Origin: Halobaculum rubrum
GTDB taxonomy: Archaea; Halobacteriota; Halobacteria; Halobacteriales; Haloferacaceae
Direction: 5' to 3'
NCBI RefSeq assembly: GCF_019880225.1
Contig: NZ_CP082284.1
Location: forward strand, 1,922,001 to 1,986,000
DNA: 64,000 nucleotides
This document shows positions 1-8,881 of this stretch, piece by piece (within the stretch, counting starts at the first letter, position 1; each line of letters opens with the position of its first letter). The notes beneath the pieces are model-generated. The model saw only the letters and a program-made list of their open reading frames with translations. It made no database searches and was not told the origin of the DNA. The position numbers were made by a program, and so were the translations under genes.

Positions 1-768
1 AACGACTCGCTCCCGATGGAGATCGAGCCCGTCGTCGTCGTCGACCACCACCCGCCGCGGGAGCCGATCGACGCCGGGTTCGTCGACCTTCGGGACGACG
101 TCGGCGCCACGTCCACGCTCATGGTCGAGTACCTCGACCAGTTCGGGTTGACGCCGGATACGCAGGTGGCGACCGCGCTGCTGTACGGGATCCGGATCGA
201 CACGAGGGACTTCACCCGCGAGGTGAGCGAGGCGGACTTCGACGCCGCGGCGTCGCTGCTGTCGCACGTTGACTCGGAGATCCTCGACCGGGTGGAGTCG
301 CCGAGCCTCACCTCCGAGGTGTTGGACGTGCTCGCGCGTGCCATCGAAGCGCGCGACCGTCGCGGGTCGGTCGTCGCGTCCTGTGTCGGGGAGATATCCG
401 ACCGCGACGCGCTCGCGCAGGCGTCCGAACGCCTGCTCGACATCGAGGGGGTACACACGACCCTGGTGTACGGCTACCGCGACGGCGTCGTCTACGCCTC
501 GGGACGGACCCGCGGCACGGACCTGGACCTGGGCGAGACGCTGCGCGACGCCCTCGATCAGATGGGATCGGCGGGCGGCCACGCCGACATGGCGGGCGCG
601 CAGGTCTCCCTCGGCATCCTCGCGGACGTGGACGACGACTCGACGGAATCGCTCACCGAGATCGTCCACGACACGATCGCCGGCCGGTTCTTCGAGGCGC
701 TCGAGGACGCGCCGGAGACGCCCCACCGTGTCACCGACCGCCTCCTCACCCTTCCCGACGAGGACTGA
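1..768 (+). CDS. DHH/DHHA1 family phosphoesterase, 3' part
   Basis: The frame is open from the first base, so the N-terminal part lies outside the window. What remains begins inside a DHH domain: VVVDHHPP is the family's metal-binding DHH motif. It continues into a DHHA1-like domain with a GSAGGHADMAGAQ stretch, the usual GG-H substrate-binding motif. DHH/DHHA1 proteins are Mn-dependent phosphodiesterases of the RecJ, nanoRNase and cyclic-dinucleotide phosphodiesterase kinds. Haloarchaeal members often carry an N-terminal TrkA-N domain, but that part cannot be seen here. The substrate cannot be decided from the visible portion. A CBS-domain protein follows about 95 bases downstream on the same strand. 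Confidence 0.85.
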   Translation, partial: NDSLPMEIEPVVVVDHHPPREPIDAGFVDLRDDVGATSTLMVEYLDQFGLTPDTQVATALLYGIRIDTRDFTREVSEADFDAAASLLSHVDSEILDRVESPSLTSEVLDVLARAIEARDRRGSVVASCVGEISDRDALAQASERLLDIEGVHTTLVYGYRDGVVYASGRTRGTDLDLGETLRDALDQMGSAGGHADMAGAQVSLGILADVDDDSTESLTEIVHDTIAGRFFEALEDAPETPHRVTDRLLTLPDED

Positions 769-864
769 TCGGCCGGGAGCCGGACGACGGTGACGGGTCG
801 GCGGGACGCGTGTCCACCGAGAGGAACGCTTACGCCGGGGCCGGTCGAACCGCACTACGATCAC

Positions 865-1701
865 ATGAGTGACGGCCAGAGCGAGCTGTCGGCCCCGGCG
901 GTCAAAGAGTACATGACCCGGGACGTGGCAACGGTGTCGCCCGACGACACGGTCGGGGGAACCGTCGATCGGATCCTCGACAGCGACCACAACGGCTTCC
1001 CCGTCACGGACGGACGGACCGTGGTCGGGTTCATCTCCGCGCGCGACCTGTTGTCGGCCGACGGCGACGCGCCGCTGTTCACCGTGATGACCGACGACAT
1101 CATCGTCGCTCACCCGGAGATGGACGTCAACGACGCCGCCCGGGTCATCCTCCGCTCCGGCATTCAGAAGCTCCCGGTCGTCGACGACGCGGGCAACCTC
1201 GTCGGCATCATCTCTAACACCGACGTGATCCGCTCGCAGATCGAGCGTGCGACTCCCGAGAAGGTGGGAAAGCTGATGCGCACGCTCGAGGAGATCCACG
1301 GCGTCTCCACCAGCGAGGAGCGACGGGAGATCCCGCTTTCGAACCTCCTCCCGACGCAAGCGCGGGTGTACGCCGACGAACTCGAGGGGCGGCGCTACGA
1401 ACTGGAGCGCGGCCTCGCCGAGCCGCTGGTCGTCATCGACAACCCGAGCGCCAGCGGCGAGCTCGAGGACGACGGCACGCTCGTGCTCGCGGACGGGCAT
1501 CACCGCGTGATGGCGGCCCACCGGCTCGGGATCGAGGAGATGGACGCGTACGTCATCGCGATCGCAGACCACGTCGAACTCGGCATGGAGAAGACGGCCC
1601 GCAAGGAGGGGCTCCAGTCGATCACGGACATCGACGTGGTCGACTACGCGCGCCACCCGTTGGTCGAGACGACGAAGCGCTTCCAGGACGACGAGACCTG
1701 A
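865..1701 (+). CDS. CBS-domain protein with ParB/Srx-like C-terminal domain
   Basis: A 278-residue protein. Two CBS domains lie at roughly residues 12-130 (VKEYMTRDVATVSPDDTV; later KLPVVDDAGNLVGIISNTDV); such pairs bind adenine nucleotides and sense energy state. The second half resembles the ParB/sulfiredoxin nucleotide-binding fold: LVLADGHHRVMAAHRLG matches the ParB DGHHR motif. CBS-ParB fusions are common in haloarchaea and their job is not established. The ATG at 865 was chosen because the protein is recognisable from there (MSDGQSELSAP). A GTG further upstream in frame would add an unlike N-terminus. Confidence 0.85.
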   Translation: MSDGQSELSAPAVKEYMTRDVATVSPDDTVGGTVDRILDSDHNGFPVTDGRTVVGFISARDLLSADGDAPLFTVMTDDIIVAHPEMDVNDAARVILRSGIQKLPVVDDAGNLVGIISNTDVIRSQIERATPEKVGKLMRTLEEIHGVSTSEERREIPLSNLLPTQARVYADELEGRRYELERGLAEPLVVIDNPSASGELEDDGTLVLADGHHRVMAAHRLGIEEMDAYVIAIADHVELGMEKTARKEGLQSITDIDVVDYARHPLVETTKRFQDDET

Positions 1702-1728
1702 TCGCCGCCGGGTCCGTCACGGCCGCGT

Positions 1729-1962
1729 TCACTCACCGGGCAGATCGAACGTCCGCTTCCACTCCGACAGCAACTCGCCCGCGCGCTCGCGGTCGCCGAC
1801 GCGTTCGCGGCGGTACTCGCGGCCGTCCGGCGCCTGTTCGAGGCGATCCAGCCGAACGACGTAGCTGCCGTCCGGCTGTCCACGCACCCGAAGCGTCGCG
1901 TAGCCGTCCGTACGCTCCCATTCGTCGTACCGCTCGGTCGTCTCGACCTCCGTCCAGGCCAT
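1729..1962 (-). CDS. Small conserved haloarchaeal protein (77 aa)
   Basis: An acidic 77-residue protein beginning MAWTEVETTERYDEWERTDGY. The alternating charged and aromatic pattern (YATLRVRGQPDGSYVVRLDRLEQ) suggests a small beta-rich fold. I recognise the type from haloarchaeal genomes, where it is listed as a domain of unknown function; no catalytic motif is visible. The frame is open 23 codons further upstream, but that extension (Gly/Pro/Ala-rich) does not look like the rest, so the internal ATG is preferred. It converges with the CBS gene. Confidence 0.6.
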   Translation of the reverse strand: MAWTEVETTERYDEWERTDGYATLRVRGQPDGSYVVRLDRLEQAPDGREYRRERVGDRERAGELLSEWKRTFDLPGE

Positions 1963-2097
1963 GATCACCCCTTCAACGGCATCCGTCGTCAACGCGGCGG
2001 TCGCCGCCGGCCCACCGGGAGGTTGGTCCACACGCTCGCCCGCCTCGCCGATGCAGGCTCCCTCATCGGTTCGCTTCGTCGCCGGCGTGTGGTCGAC

Positions 2098-2277
2098 TCA
2101 GTGTGCGATCTCTCGTCGCCGACGTCGTTCGATCCGACTGTGCCGGGCGAGCGGACCGGTCGGCCGATCGCACTCCGGGCAGATCGGGTAGCCGAGTCGA
2201 TCGTAGTCGATCCACGTCGACGGTGCGCAGGTGCCACAGCCGCCGCACTCGAACGTCGCCGTCTCTACGTGCACCAT
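2098..2277 (-). CDS. Small zinc-finger protein (59 aa)
   Basis: A 59-codon frame with two knuckles: FECGGCGTC near residues 10-17 and YPICPECDRP near 30-38. The four-cysteine layout (CGGC...CPEC) is that of a zinc ribbon. The tail RIERRRRREIAH is strongly basic, unusual for a haloarchaeal protein and suggestive of nucleic-acid contact. Haloarchaea encode many zinc-finger proteins under 70 residues, several needed for normal growth or biofilm formation, most with unknown targets. The competing frames here are longer but Arg/Ser/Pro-rich and not protein-like. The upstream TATA signal is weak. Confidence 0.7.
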   Translation of the reverse strand: MVHVETATFECGGCGTCAPSTWIDYDRLGYPICPECDRPTGPLARHSRIERRRRREIAH

Positions 2278-2468
2278 GTTATGGCATCACAGTGGTTACC
2301 TGTTAGTTGTAGAGTGGCTAACCGGCGGTTTCCGGGGTGTACGTCGGTTCCGTCGGTCAGCCAGCCCACAGTAGATCGCTCGCGCGACACCGGCCGCTAT
2401 CGGGTACGCGATCGGTGACGGGAGGATCGGCGCCGGTTCGGGGTTCGGTTACGGCTTCCCCGCGACGC

Positions 2469-3806
2469 TCACAGCGCGTCGACGACGCTCAGGAAGCCGG
2501 ATCCGTAGTACGTCTTGTCGTAGTCGTCGGGGACCTCGGCGGCGCGCTCCAGCGCGCTCTCGATCTGGTTCGCGTTGTAGTCTGGGTTGGCGCTCTTGAC
2601 GAGTGCGGCCGCGCCCGCGACGTTCGGCGCGGCCATGGACGTGCCGGCCTTCCAGCCGTAGCCGGGAACGGAACCGGCGTAGTTGCCGTCGTCGTCGGTC
2701 AGTACGGTCGTGACCGTGTTGAACACGAAGTCGTAGGCGTACGCGGGGACGCCATCGACCGGGTCGGTCAGCGACGTGTCAACGTCGCCGCCGGGGGCAC
2801 CCAGATCGACCGCGTTGGTCCCGTAGTTCGTGTAGAACGCGGGGCTCTTGGGGGGAGATTCGAGATCCTCCCCGGCGACCAGCGCGTCGGCGAAACCGAT
2901 CGGTCCGGTCGCGGCGACCGACAACGCCTGCGCGCCCTCGTTCGGGAGGCTGATGAGGTTCTTGTCGTGCTGGAGGTCGGCGGAATCGTTCCCGGCGGCG
3001 ATGACCAGCAGCGTCCCCTCCTTGTTGGCGTACGTCATCGCCTTGTTGAGGAACCCGCCATAGAAGCTCCCGAGTCCCTCACGGGGGATCGGGTACGCGC
3101 CCAACGAGAGGTTCGCCACGTCGCAGTCGGCGTTCGCGGCCGCCAGCACGGCCGCCACGACGATCGAGAACGCCCCGTTCGTCCCGCCGAAATCGGAGAA
3201 GACTCGGAAGTCAACGAGATCAGTCGCCGGTGCAGTGCCCGCGACTCCGGTTGTCCCGTCGGTCTGTGCGGCCGCGATCCCAGCGACGTGTGTCCCGTGG
3301 TCGCCGCCGCCGGGGACGCCGGCGCCGAGACCGTCCCTCGTGAAGTCCTGCGAGATGTCGGTGTTCACCTCGAGGTCGGGGTGACTCGCATCGACGCCGG
3401 AATCGATGATCGCGACGCGCGTCCCCTCTCCCCTCGTCGTCTCGTGGGCGGTCGGAACGTCGAGCGCCTGCTTGTCCCACTGGAACGAGTAGAACTCGTC
3501 GTTCTCGGGGTCGCCCTCGTACGCCCGACTCTCCACTGACGGGTCCGCGCCCTCCAATTCGATGTCCGGTGCGAACGACTTGACCGACTTCGACCGCTCC
3601 AACTCCGACTCGCCTGCGCGAACGACCGCGTAACCGATCTCCGAGAGGTCGAAGACGACTTCTAGGTCGGTCGGTGTCTCCTCTCCCTTCGTCTCCACGA
3701 TGAACCGGTCCGTCCGCTCGGCTGCCGTGACCGTCGTTCCGGCGAAGATGCCGCCCAGTACGCCGCCGCTCAACTTCAGGAACGTCCGTCGTCCATGTCG
3801 GGACAT
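2469..3806 (-). CDS. Secreted subtilisin-like serine protease (S8), Tat substrate
   Basis: 445 residues. The N-terminus MSRHGRRTFLKLSGGV is a twin-arginine signal (GRRTFLK) followed by a hydrophobic stretch and an AAE-type end, so export in the folded state is expected. An inhibitor-I9-like propeptide (about 35-105) precedes the catalytic domain. The triad is visible: Asp135 in IIDSGVD, His170 in HGTHVAG, Ser390 in GTSMAAP, with the oxyanion Asn in VIAAGND. The protein stops soon after the catalytic domain and lacks the roughly 100-residue C-terminal extension of halolysins. The ATG at 3806 was chosen because the Tat motif follows it and a TATA box sits 25-34 bases upstream; an in-frame ATG at 3857 would bury the signal. 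Confidence 0.93.
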   Translation of the reverse strand: MSRHGRRTFLKLSGGVLGGIFAGTTVTAAERTDRFIVETKGEETPTDLEVVFDLSEIGYAVVRAGESELERSKSVKSFAPDIELEGADPSVESRAYEGDPENDEFYSFQWDKQALDVPTAHETTRGEGTRVAIIDSGVDASHPDLEVNTDISQDFTRDGLGAGVPGGGDHGTHVAGIAAAQTDGTTGVAGTAPATDLVDFRVFSDFGGTNGAFSIVVAAVLAAANADCDVANLSLGAYPIPREGLGSFYGGFLNKAMTYANKEGTLLVIAAGNDSADLQHDKNLISLPNEGAQALSVAATGPIGFADALVAGEDLESPPKSPAFYTNYGTNAVDLGAPGGDVDTSLTDPVDGVPAYAYDFVFNTVTTVLTDDDGNYAGSVPGYGWKAGTSMAAPNVAGAAALVKSANPDYNANQIESALERAAEVPDDYDKTYYGSGFLSVVDAL

Positions 3807-3830
3807 ACCACACAAAATGAAGCAATTTGA

Positions 3831-3840
3831 CATAAATGTT
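3831..3840 (-). promoter_or_regulatory. TATA box of the subtilase gene
   Basis: On the minus strand this reads AACATTTATG, inside the most AT-rich stretch of the neighbourhood (3810-3870). Its spacing to the ATG at 3806 is that of a leaderless haloarchaeal transcript. Confidence 0.6.
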
Positions 3841-3902
3841 GGTAAATGCTGCCTCAAAAGTTCTTGATTAAACTCGAATCGTGATCGATTCGAACTGCGC
3901 CG

Positions 3903-4880
3903 TCACTCGTGACCGGACACCCGAACCGGCTCGTACGGCTCCTCCAGGTACTCCATGTCCGAGGAGGACAGCGAGATGTCGAGCGCCTCGACGGCGTCCT
4001 CGAGGTGTTCGACGCTCGTCGTCCCGACGATCGGGGCGTCGACGGCGTCCTGCTCGAACAGCCACGCGAGGGCGATCTGGGCCATCTTCACGCCGCGTTC
4101 CTCGGCCAGCTCGGCGACGCGGGCGTTGATCTCCTCGCCACCGCCCTCAAGGTACGGGTGCCGGCGGGCGTGTTCCTCGCTTTCGCCGCGCGTCGTCGCG
4201 TCGAGTTCGTCGACCGGGCGGGCGAGCCACCCGCGTGCCAGCGGCGACCACGGGATCACGCCGACGCCCTCGCGCTCACACAGCGGGAGCATCTCGCGTT
4301 CCTCCTCGCGGTACAGCAGGTTGTAGTGGTTCTGCATGGTGACGTACCGCTCGAGCCCGAGATCGTCGGCCGTGTGGAGCGCGTCGGCGAACTGGTGGGC
4401 CCACATCGAGGAGGCGCCGACGTAGCGCGCCTTCCGGTCGCGGACGGCCTCGTCGAGCGCCCGGACCGTCCGCTCGATCGGCGTGTCGTGATCGTACCGG
4501 TGCGTCTGGTACAGGTCGACGGTGTCCATCCCGAGCCTCTCGAGGGAGTTGTCGAGTTCCTGTTGGATGGCCTTCCGGGAGAGGCCCCCGGAGTTGGGGT
4601 CGTCCTCGCGCATTTGGAAGTACCCCTTCGTCGCGACGACGAACTCGTCGCGGTCGTACTCCGCGAGCGCGTCGCCGAGGACGCGCTCGGAGGCGCCGTC
4701 GGAGTACATGTTGGCGGTGTCGAAGAAGTTCACCCCCAACTCGACCGCGCGGTCGACGAGTTCGGTTCCCGCCTCCTCGTCGAGCACCCAGTCGCGCCAG
4801 TCGGGGTCGCCGAAGCTCATACAGCCCAGACAGATCCGCGAGACGGTCAGTCCCGTGTCGCCGAGGGTAGTGTACTCCAT
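3903..4880 (-). CDS. Aldo/keto reductase
   Basis: 325 residues, a full-length NAD(P)H-dependent (beta/alpha)8-barrel oxidoreductase. The tetrad is visible: Asp and Tyr in NFFDTANMYSDG, Lys in VVATKGYF, His in YQTHRYDHDTPIE. The early LGDTGLTVSRICLGCMSFG and the late IVGTTSVEHLEDAVEAL motifs place it in the group of general-stress/YghZ-like reductases (COG0667). Substrate unknown; likely an aldehyde or sugar-type carbonyl. It is divergent from an acyl-CoA synthetase gene 139 bases away. A TATA-like ATTTTTGTCG lies at 4901-4910, about 25 bases upstream of the ATG. Confidence 0.9.
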   Translation of the reverse strand: MEYTTLGDTGLTVSRICLGCMSFGDPDWRDWVLDEEAGTELVDRAVELGVNFFDTANMYSDGASERVLGDALAEYDRDEFVVATKGYFQMREDDPNSGGLSRKAIQQELDNSLERLGMDTVDLYQTHRYDHDTPIERTVRALDEAVRDRKARYVGASSMWAHQFADALHTADDLGLERYVTMQNHYNLLYREEEREMLPLCEREGVGVIPWSPLARGWLARPVDELDATTRGESEEHARRHPYLEGGGEEINARVAELAEERGVKMAQIALAWLFEQDAVDAPIVGTTSVEHLEDAVEALDISLSSSDMEYLEEPYEPVRVSGHE

Positions 4881-4987
4881 GCGAGCGCGTCGTCGGGCGG
4901 CGACAAAAATCCGGGTGGCGTCGTCGGTCGCGTCCCGTCGATCCGACGACCGCGCGCCGATCCCAAACGTATGGAACGGTACCCAAA

Positions 4988-4997
4988 CGATTATTCC
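4988..4997 (+). promoter_or_regulatory. TATA box of the acyl-CoA synthetase gene
   Basis: CGATTATTCC ends about 23 bases before the ATG at 5020, fitting leaderless transcription. The divergent aldo/keto reductase has its own box at 4901-4910, so the two genes share an intergenic region but not an element. Confidence 0.55.
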
Positions 4998-5019
4998 CTA
5001 TACTGTCCACCCTCCGCGT

Positions 5020-6678
5020 ATGCCGGTCGACTACGACACCGCCGTCGACGACTTCGAGTGGGACATCCCCGACGACTACTCCCTCCCGTCGGTGATCGAG
5101 GGGCACGCGGAAGCGTTCGGCGACCGCGTCGCCGTGACGTTCCTCGACGACGAGGGAACGCGCGCGGAGCGCACGTACTCGGACATCCACGGGGACATGA
5201 ACCGATTCGCCAACGCCCTCGAGGAGTTGGGCGTCGACGAGGGCGACCGCGTGATGCACCTGCTCCCGCGGCACCCGGACGTGTTCGCCGTCCAGTTGGG
5301 CGTGCTCAAGCGGGGCGCGCTGGTCGTCCCCTGCTCGGAGATGCTCAAGCCGAAGGACCTGCAGTTCCGTGCGAACGACTCCGCGGCGACCACCGTCGTC
5401 GCCCACGAGTCGCTCGTGGACATGGTCGAGCCGATCGTCGAGGAGACGCCGGTCGACACCCTGATCGCGGTCGGGGGGTCGGGTCCCGACGGCTGGCACG
5501 CCTTCGACGACCTCCTCGAGGGTCGGGAGACCGAACACGACGGTCCCGACGTGGGCGCGCAGGACCCGATGAGCATCAACTACACCTCCGGCACCACCGG
5601 ACAGCCCAAGCCCGTCCTCCACAAGCACCGGTGGATGCGCGCGTTCGAGCTGGTGAACGCGCCGTACTGGTGGGGCGTCACCGCCGAGGGAACCGACGCA
5701 CCCGGCGTCGACGACGACGACATCGACCTCGACGAGGAGCTGCTGTGGGCGACGACCGGCACCGGCTGGGCGAAGTGGTTCTGGTCGCCCGTCGGCGTCG
5801 GCATCACCACCGGCGCGAGCCAACTGCTGTACGAGGGCGAGTTCGATGCCGACGAGTTCCTCTCGGTGATGGAGGAGGAGGGCGTCACCCGGCTGTGTGC
5901 CGTCCCGACGCAGTACCGGATGTTCACCCAGACGGACCTGGAGCAGTACGACCTCCCGCTGAAGGAGGCGCTGTCGGCGGGCGAGCCGCTCAACCGCGAG
6001 CCGATCGAGGCGCTGCAGGACGCCTACGGCATCACCCCCCGCGACGGCTACGGGCAGACGGAGACCGTGTGTCTCGTCTCGAACTACCCCGGTATCGACG
6101 TGAAGGAGGGGTCGATGGGCAAGCCGACCCCCGGCCTCGGCACCACGATCATCGACACCCAAGAGGAGGAGGAAGTCGAGCCGGGCGAGACCGGCGAGAT
6201 CGCGGTCCCGGTCGGCTGTCCGGGCATCTTCGAGCAGTACTACGAGAAGCCGAACCTCGACGAGAAGACGTTCTCGGGCGAGTACTACCGCACGGGCGAC
6301 CTGGCCCGCGAGGACGAGGACGGATACTTCTTCTTCGAGGGGCGCGCAGACGACATCATCCTCTCTGCGGGCTACCGCATCGGCCCGTTCGAGGTCGAGG
6401 ACGCGCTCGTCTCCCACGAGGCGGTCGCGGAGGCGGCCGCGGTCGGCTCCCCCCACGAGGAGCGCGGCGACGTGGTGAAGGCGTACGTCGTCCTCGCGGA
6501 GGGCTACGAGGGGAGCGACGACCTCACCGACGAACTGCAAAGCTACATGAAATCGGAGACGGCGCCGTACAAGTACCCGCGTCGGATCGAGTACGTCGAC
6601 GAGCTGCCGAAAACCTCCTCCGGCAAGACGCGGCGGATCGAACTGCGCGAGCGCGAGAAGGAGCTGTTCGGGGAGTAG
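5020..6678 (+). CDS. Acyl-CoA synthetase (AMP-forming, medium-chain/acetate type)
   Basis: 552 residues, ANL superfamily. It activates a carboxylic acid through an acyl-adenylate and transfers it to CoA. The P-loop-like motif YTSGTTGQPK starts at about residue 188, GYGQTE is the A5-type motif, YRTGDLAR is the hinge region, and TSSGKTRRIE near the C-terminus carries the catalytic Lys. The overall pattern is closest to the medium-chain acyl-CoA synthetase (ACSM) group; substrate chain length cannot be read from sequence. The frame is open far upstream, but the ATG at 5020 sits at the right distance from a TATA box and gives the usual family N-terminus. Confidence 0.9.
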   Translation: MPVDYDTAVDDFEWDIPDDYSLPSVIEGHAEAFGDRVAVTFLDDEGTRAERTYSDIHGDMNRFANALEELGVDEGDRVMHLLPRHPDVFAVQLGVLKRGALVVPCSEMLKPKDLQFRANDSAATTVVAHESLVDMVEPIVEETPVDTLIAVGGSGPDGWHAFDDLLEGRETEHDGPDVGAQDPMSINYTSGTTGQPKPVLHKHRWMRAFELVNAPYWWGVTAEGTDAPGVDDDDIDLDEELLWATTGTGWAKWFWSPVGVGITTGASQLLYEGEFDADEFLSVMEEEGVTRLCAVPTQYRMFTQTDLEQYDLPLKEALSAGEPLNREPIEALQDAYGITPRDGYGQTETVCLVSNYPGIDVKEGSMGKPTPGLGTTIIDTQEEEEVEPGETGEIAVPVGCPGIFEQYYEKPNLDEKTFSGEYYRTGDLAREDEDGYFFFEGRADDIILSAGYRIGPFEVEDALVSHEAVAEAAAVGSPHEERGDVVKAYVVLAEGYEGSDDLTDELQSYMKSETAPYKYPRRIEYVDELPKTSSGKTRRIELREREKELFGE

Positions 6679-6761
6679 CCGCACAGTAGCTGCGCGCCCC
6701 GTCGCGGACGCGACTACCATCGCCACGCCCCCGTCGGAGAGTCGTCCGATCGCCGCCCAAG

Positions 6762-6770
6762 ACTTATTCT
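6762..6770 (+). promoter_or_regulatory. TATA box of the Zn-ribbon gene
   Basis: ACTTATTCT lies about 23-31 bases before the ATG at 6793, the leaderless spacing seen at many genes in this window. Confidence 0.55.
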
Positions 6771-6792
6771 GTATCCCGGAGAACGCCGTCGT

Positions 6793-7017
6793 ATGGCAGC
6801 AGCGCCCTCCACCGATAGCGACGACGGCTGTCCCAAGTGCGGTCACACCGACGCCGAGGTCGGGACGATCTCCACCACGGGCGGCGGACTGAGCAAGATG
6901 TTCGACATTCAGACCAACTCCTTCCGGGTGGTCTCGTGTACGAACTGCGGCTACTCGGAGCTGTACCGCGACACCGGTTCCGCCGGGAGCGACATCGTGG
7001 ACGTGTTCCTCGGGTAG
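6793..7017 (+). CDS. Zinc-ribbon nucleic-acid-binding-like protein (74 aa)
   Basis: A 74-residue protein with two CxxC knuckles: CPKCGHTD near residue 13 and CTNCGYSELY near residue 49. The spacing and the closing CGYSELYR block match the DUF2082-type Zn-ribbon group described as nucleic-acid-binding. The central SKMFDIQTNSFRVVSC stretch is typical of it. A partner or target cannot be inferred. It is followed without any gap by a small membrane-protein gene, so the two are probably co-transcribed. Confidence 0.75.
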   Translation: MAAAPSTDSDDGCPKCGHTDAEVGTISTTGGGLSKMFDIQTNSFRVVSCTNCGYSELYRDTGSAGSDIVDVFLG

Positions 7018-7182
7018 ATGGCCGTCGAGGGAGCGTTCGTCCTCGCGTTCGTCGTGCTCGCGATCGCGGCGCCGCTCGTGTTGTACGGCCTCGCCAGGCG
7101 CGAACGCGAGCGCGACGCGGCGAACGTCGCGGACCGCGAGGCGGCCGAGCGGGCCGCCCGACGCGACACCCGCGACCGCTGA
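7018..7182 (+). CDS. Small single-pass membrane protein (54 aa)
   Basis: The ATG follows directly on the TAG stop of the Zn-ribbon gene, which supports translational coupling. The product has one N-terminal hydrophobic helix (about residues 6-25, FVLAFVVLAIAAPLVL) followed by a highly charged Arg/Glu/Asp-rich tail that is predicted helical. No family is recognised. Composition and codon use match neighbouring genes, and the coupled position makes a real gene more likely than chance. Confidence 0.55.
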   Translation: MAVEGAFVLAFVVLAIAAPLVLYGLARRERERDAANVADREAAERAARRDTRDR

Positions 7183-7318
7183 GCCGAGCGGGAGGCGAGC
7201 GCACCGAGTCGGCGAGCGCGTCCAGCCGGCGGACGCGTCGACCGTGAATACGCGAACACTCCCGTCGCAACACCCTTGCGTCGGGCGGTCGTGTATCGGC
7301 CGTCGCGCTCACTCACCC

Positions 7319-8881
7319 ATGACCGTCTGGCTCCTCGGCGACCAACTGAACCCGAACGCCGCACCGCTCCGACACGACGACCACGTCCTCATGATCGAGG
7401 CGCACGGCTTCGCCGAGCGCATGCCGTACCACCCGCAGAAGCTCACGCTGGTGTTCTCGGCGATGCGCCACGCTCGCGACGCCCTTCGCGACGCCGGCTA
7501 CGAGGTGACCTACGTCGAGGCCGAGTCGTTCGGCGAGGGGCTCGACCGGTACTTCGAGGCGAACCCCGGCGACGCGCTCGTGCTCCAGCGTCCCGCGAGC
7601 CACGGCGCCGGCGAGCGCCTGCGAGACATGGTCGAGGCGCGCGGCGGCGACTGCACGCTCGTCGCCAACGACGGCTTTCTCACCACCCCCGACGACTGGG
7701 ACGAGTGGACCGCCGGCCGAGGGTCGGACGGGGCGTCGGGGAACGACGCCGGGACCTACCGGCAGGAGCACTGGTACCGCCACGTCCGCCGCGAGACGGG
7801 GATCCTGCTGACCGACGACGGGGACCCTGTGGGCGGCGAGTGGAACTACGACGACGACAACCGCGAGACGCCGCCGGACGACTGGTCACCCCCCGAGATC
7901 CCCGAGTTCGAACCTGACGCGATCACGCGGGACGTTCACGCCTTCGTCGCCGACAGGTACGACGACCACTGGGGCAGCGCCGACCTTGCGGACTTCGTGT
8001 GGCCCGTCACGCGCGAGCAGGCGCTGCAGGCCCTCGATCACTTTCTCGAGGTCCGCCTCCCGGCGTTCGGGCCGTATCAGGACGCGATGGTCGAGGGCGA
8101 GTGGGCGCTGGACCACTCGCTGTTGTCGCCGGCGATCAACCTCGGCCTGTTGCACCCGCGGGAGGTTGTCGAGGCGGTGGTGGACGCCTACCGCGCCGGC
8201 GACGATGGAGACGACAGTGACGGCCCCGAGGTCCCGCTCAACTCCGTCGAGGGGTTCGTTCGGCAGGTGATCGGCTGGCGGGAGTTCATGCGCCACGTCT
8301 ACCGCGAGTCGATGCCCGGGATGGACGAGGCGAACCAGCTCGACCAGACGCGGGACCTCCCCGAGGCGTACTGGACCGGCGACACCGACATGACCTGCCT
8401 CTCGGAGGCCGTGGGCCACGTCCGGGAACACGGTTACGCCCACCACATCGAGCGGCTGATGGTGCTCTCGAACTTCGCGCTGATCTACGGCGCGGACCCG
8501 GGCGAACTGAACCGCTGGTTCCACCTCGGGTTCGTCGACGCGTTCCACTGGGTGACGACGCCGAACGTCGTCGGGATGGGGTCGTTCGCGACGGACGCGC
8601 TCTCCTCGAAGCCGTACGCCTCCTCGGCGAACTACGTGAACCGCATGAGCGACTACTGCTCGTCGTGTCCCTACTACCACACCAGGACGACCGGCGATGG
8701 GTCGTGTCCGTTCAACGCGCTGTACTGGGACTTCCTGAAGCGCAACGAGAAGGTGCTCCGTGGCACGGGGCGAATGGGGCTGATGTACTCCCACGTCGAC
8801 GACAAAGGCGACGAGGAGTGGGCCGCCATCGAGGAACGCGCCGCCGAGATCCGGGAGATGGGCGCGAACGGGACGCTATAG
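7319..8881 (+). CDS. Fe-S cluster photolyase/cryptochrome (FeS-BCP, (6-4)-type)
   Basis: 520 residues. The N-terminal alpha/beta domain starts TVWLLGDQLNP, and the C-terminal FAD-binding domain includes FVRQVIGWREFMRHVY and the NVVGMGSFATDA block. Four cysteines match the cluster ligands of bacterial PhrB: Cys360 (DMTCLSE), then Cys447, Cys450 and Cys463 with exactly the C-x2-C-x12-C spacing. Enzymes of this clade repair (6-4) photoproducts with blue light and bind a 4Fe-4S cluster. That fits a sun-exposed haloarchaeon. The ATG at 7319 opens directly into the conserved TVWLLGDQ; an in-frame upstream codon would add 25 unlike residues. The last 30 bases, including the stop, are duplicated just downstream. 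Confidence 0.9.
   Translation: MTVWLLGDQLNPNAAPLRHDDHVLMIEAHGFAERMPYHPQKLTLVFSAMRHARDALRDAGYEVTYVEAESFGEGLDRYFEANPGDALVLQRPASHGAGERLRDMVEARGGDCTLVANDGFLTTPDDWDEWTAGRGSDGASGNDAGTYRQEHWYRHVRRETGILLTDDGDPVGGEWNYDDDNRETPPDDWSPPEIPEFEPDAITRDVHAFVADRYDDHWGSADLADFVWPVTREQALQALDHFLEVRLPAFGPYQDAMVEGEWALDHSLLSPAINLGLLHPREVVEAVVDAYRAGDDGDDSDGPEVPLNSVEGFVRQVIGWREFMRHVYRESMPGMDEANQLDQTRDLPEAYWTGDTDMTCLSEAVGHVREHGYAHHIERLMVLSNFALIYGADPGELNRWFHLGFVDAFHWVTTPNVVGMGSFATDALSSKPYASSANYVNRMSDYCSSCPYYHTRTTGDGSCPFNALYWDFLKRNEKVLRGTGRMGLMYSHVDDKGDEEWAAIEERAAEIREMGANGTL

Noticed and set aside
4276-6846. Minus-strand frame of about 850 codons opposite the acyl-CoA synthetase
   Set aside because: Antisense to a gene with all ANL motifs; no domain visible in the mirror frame.
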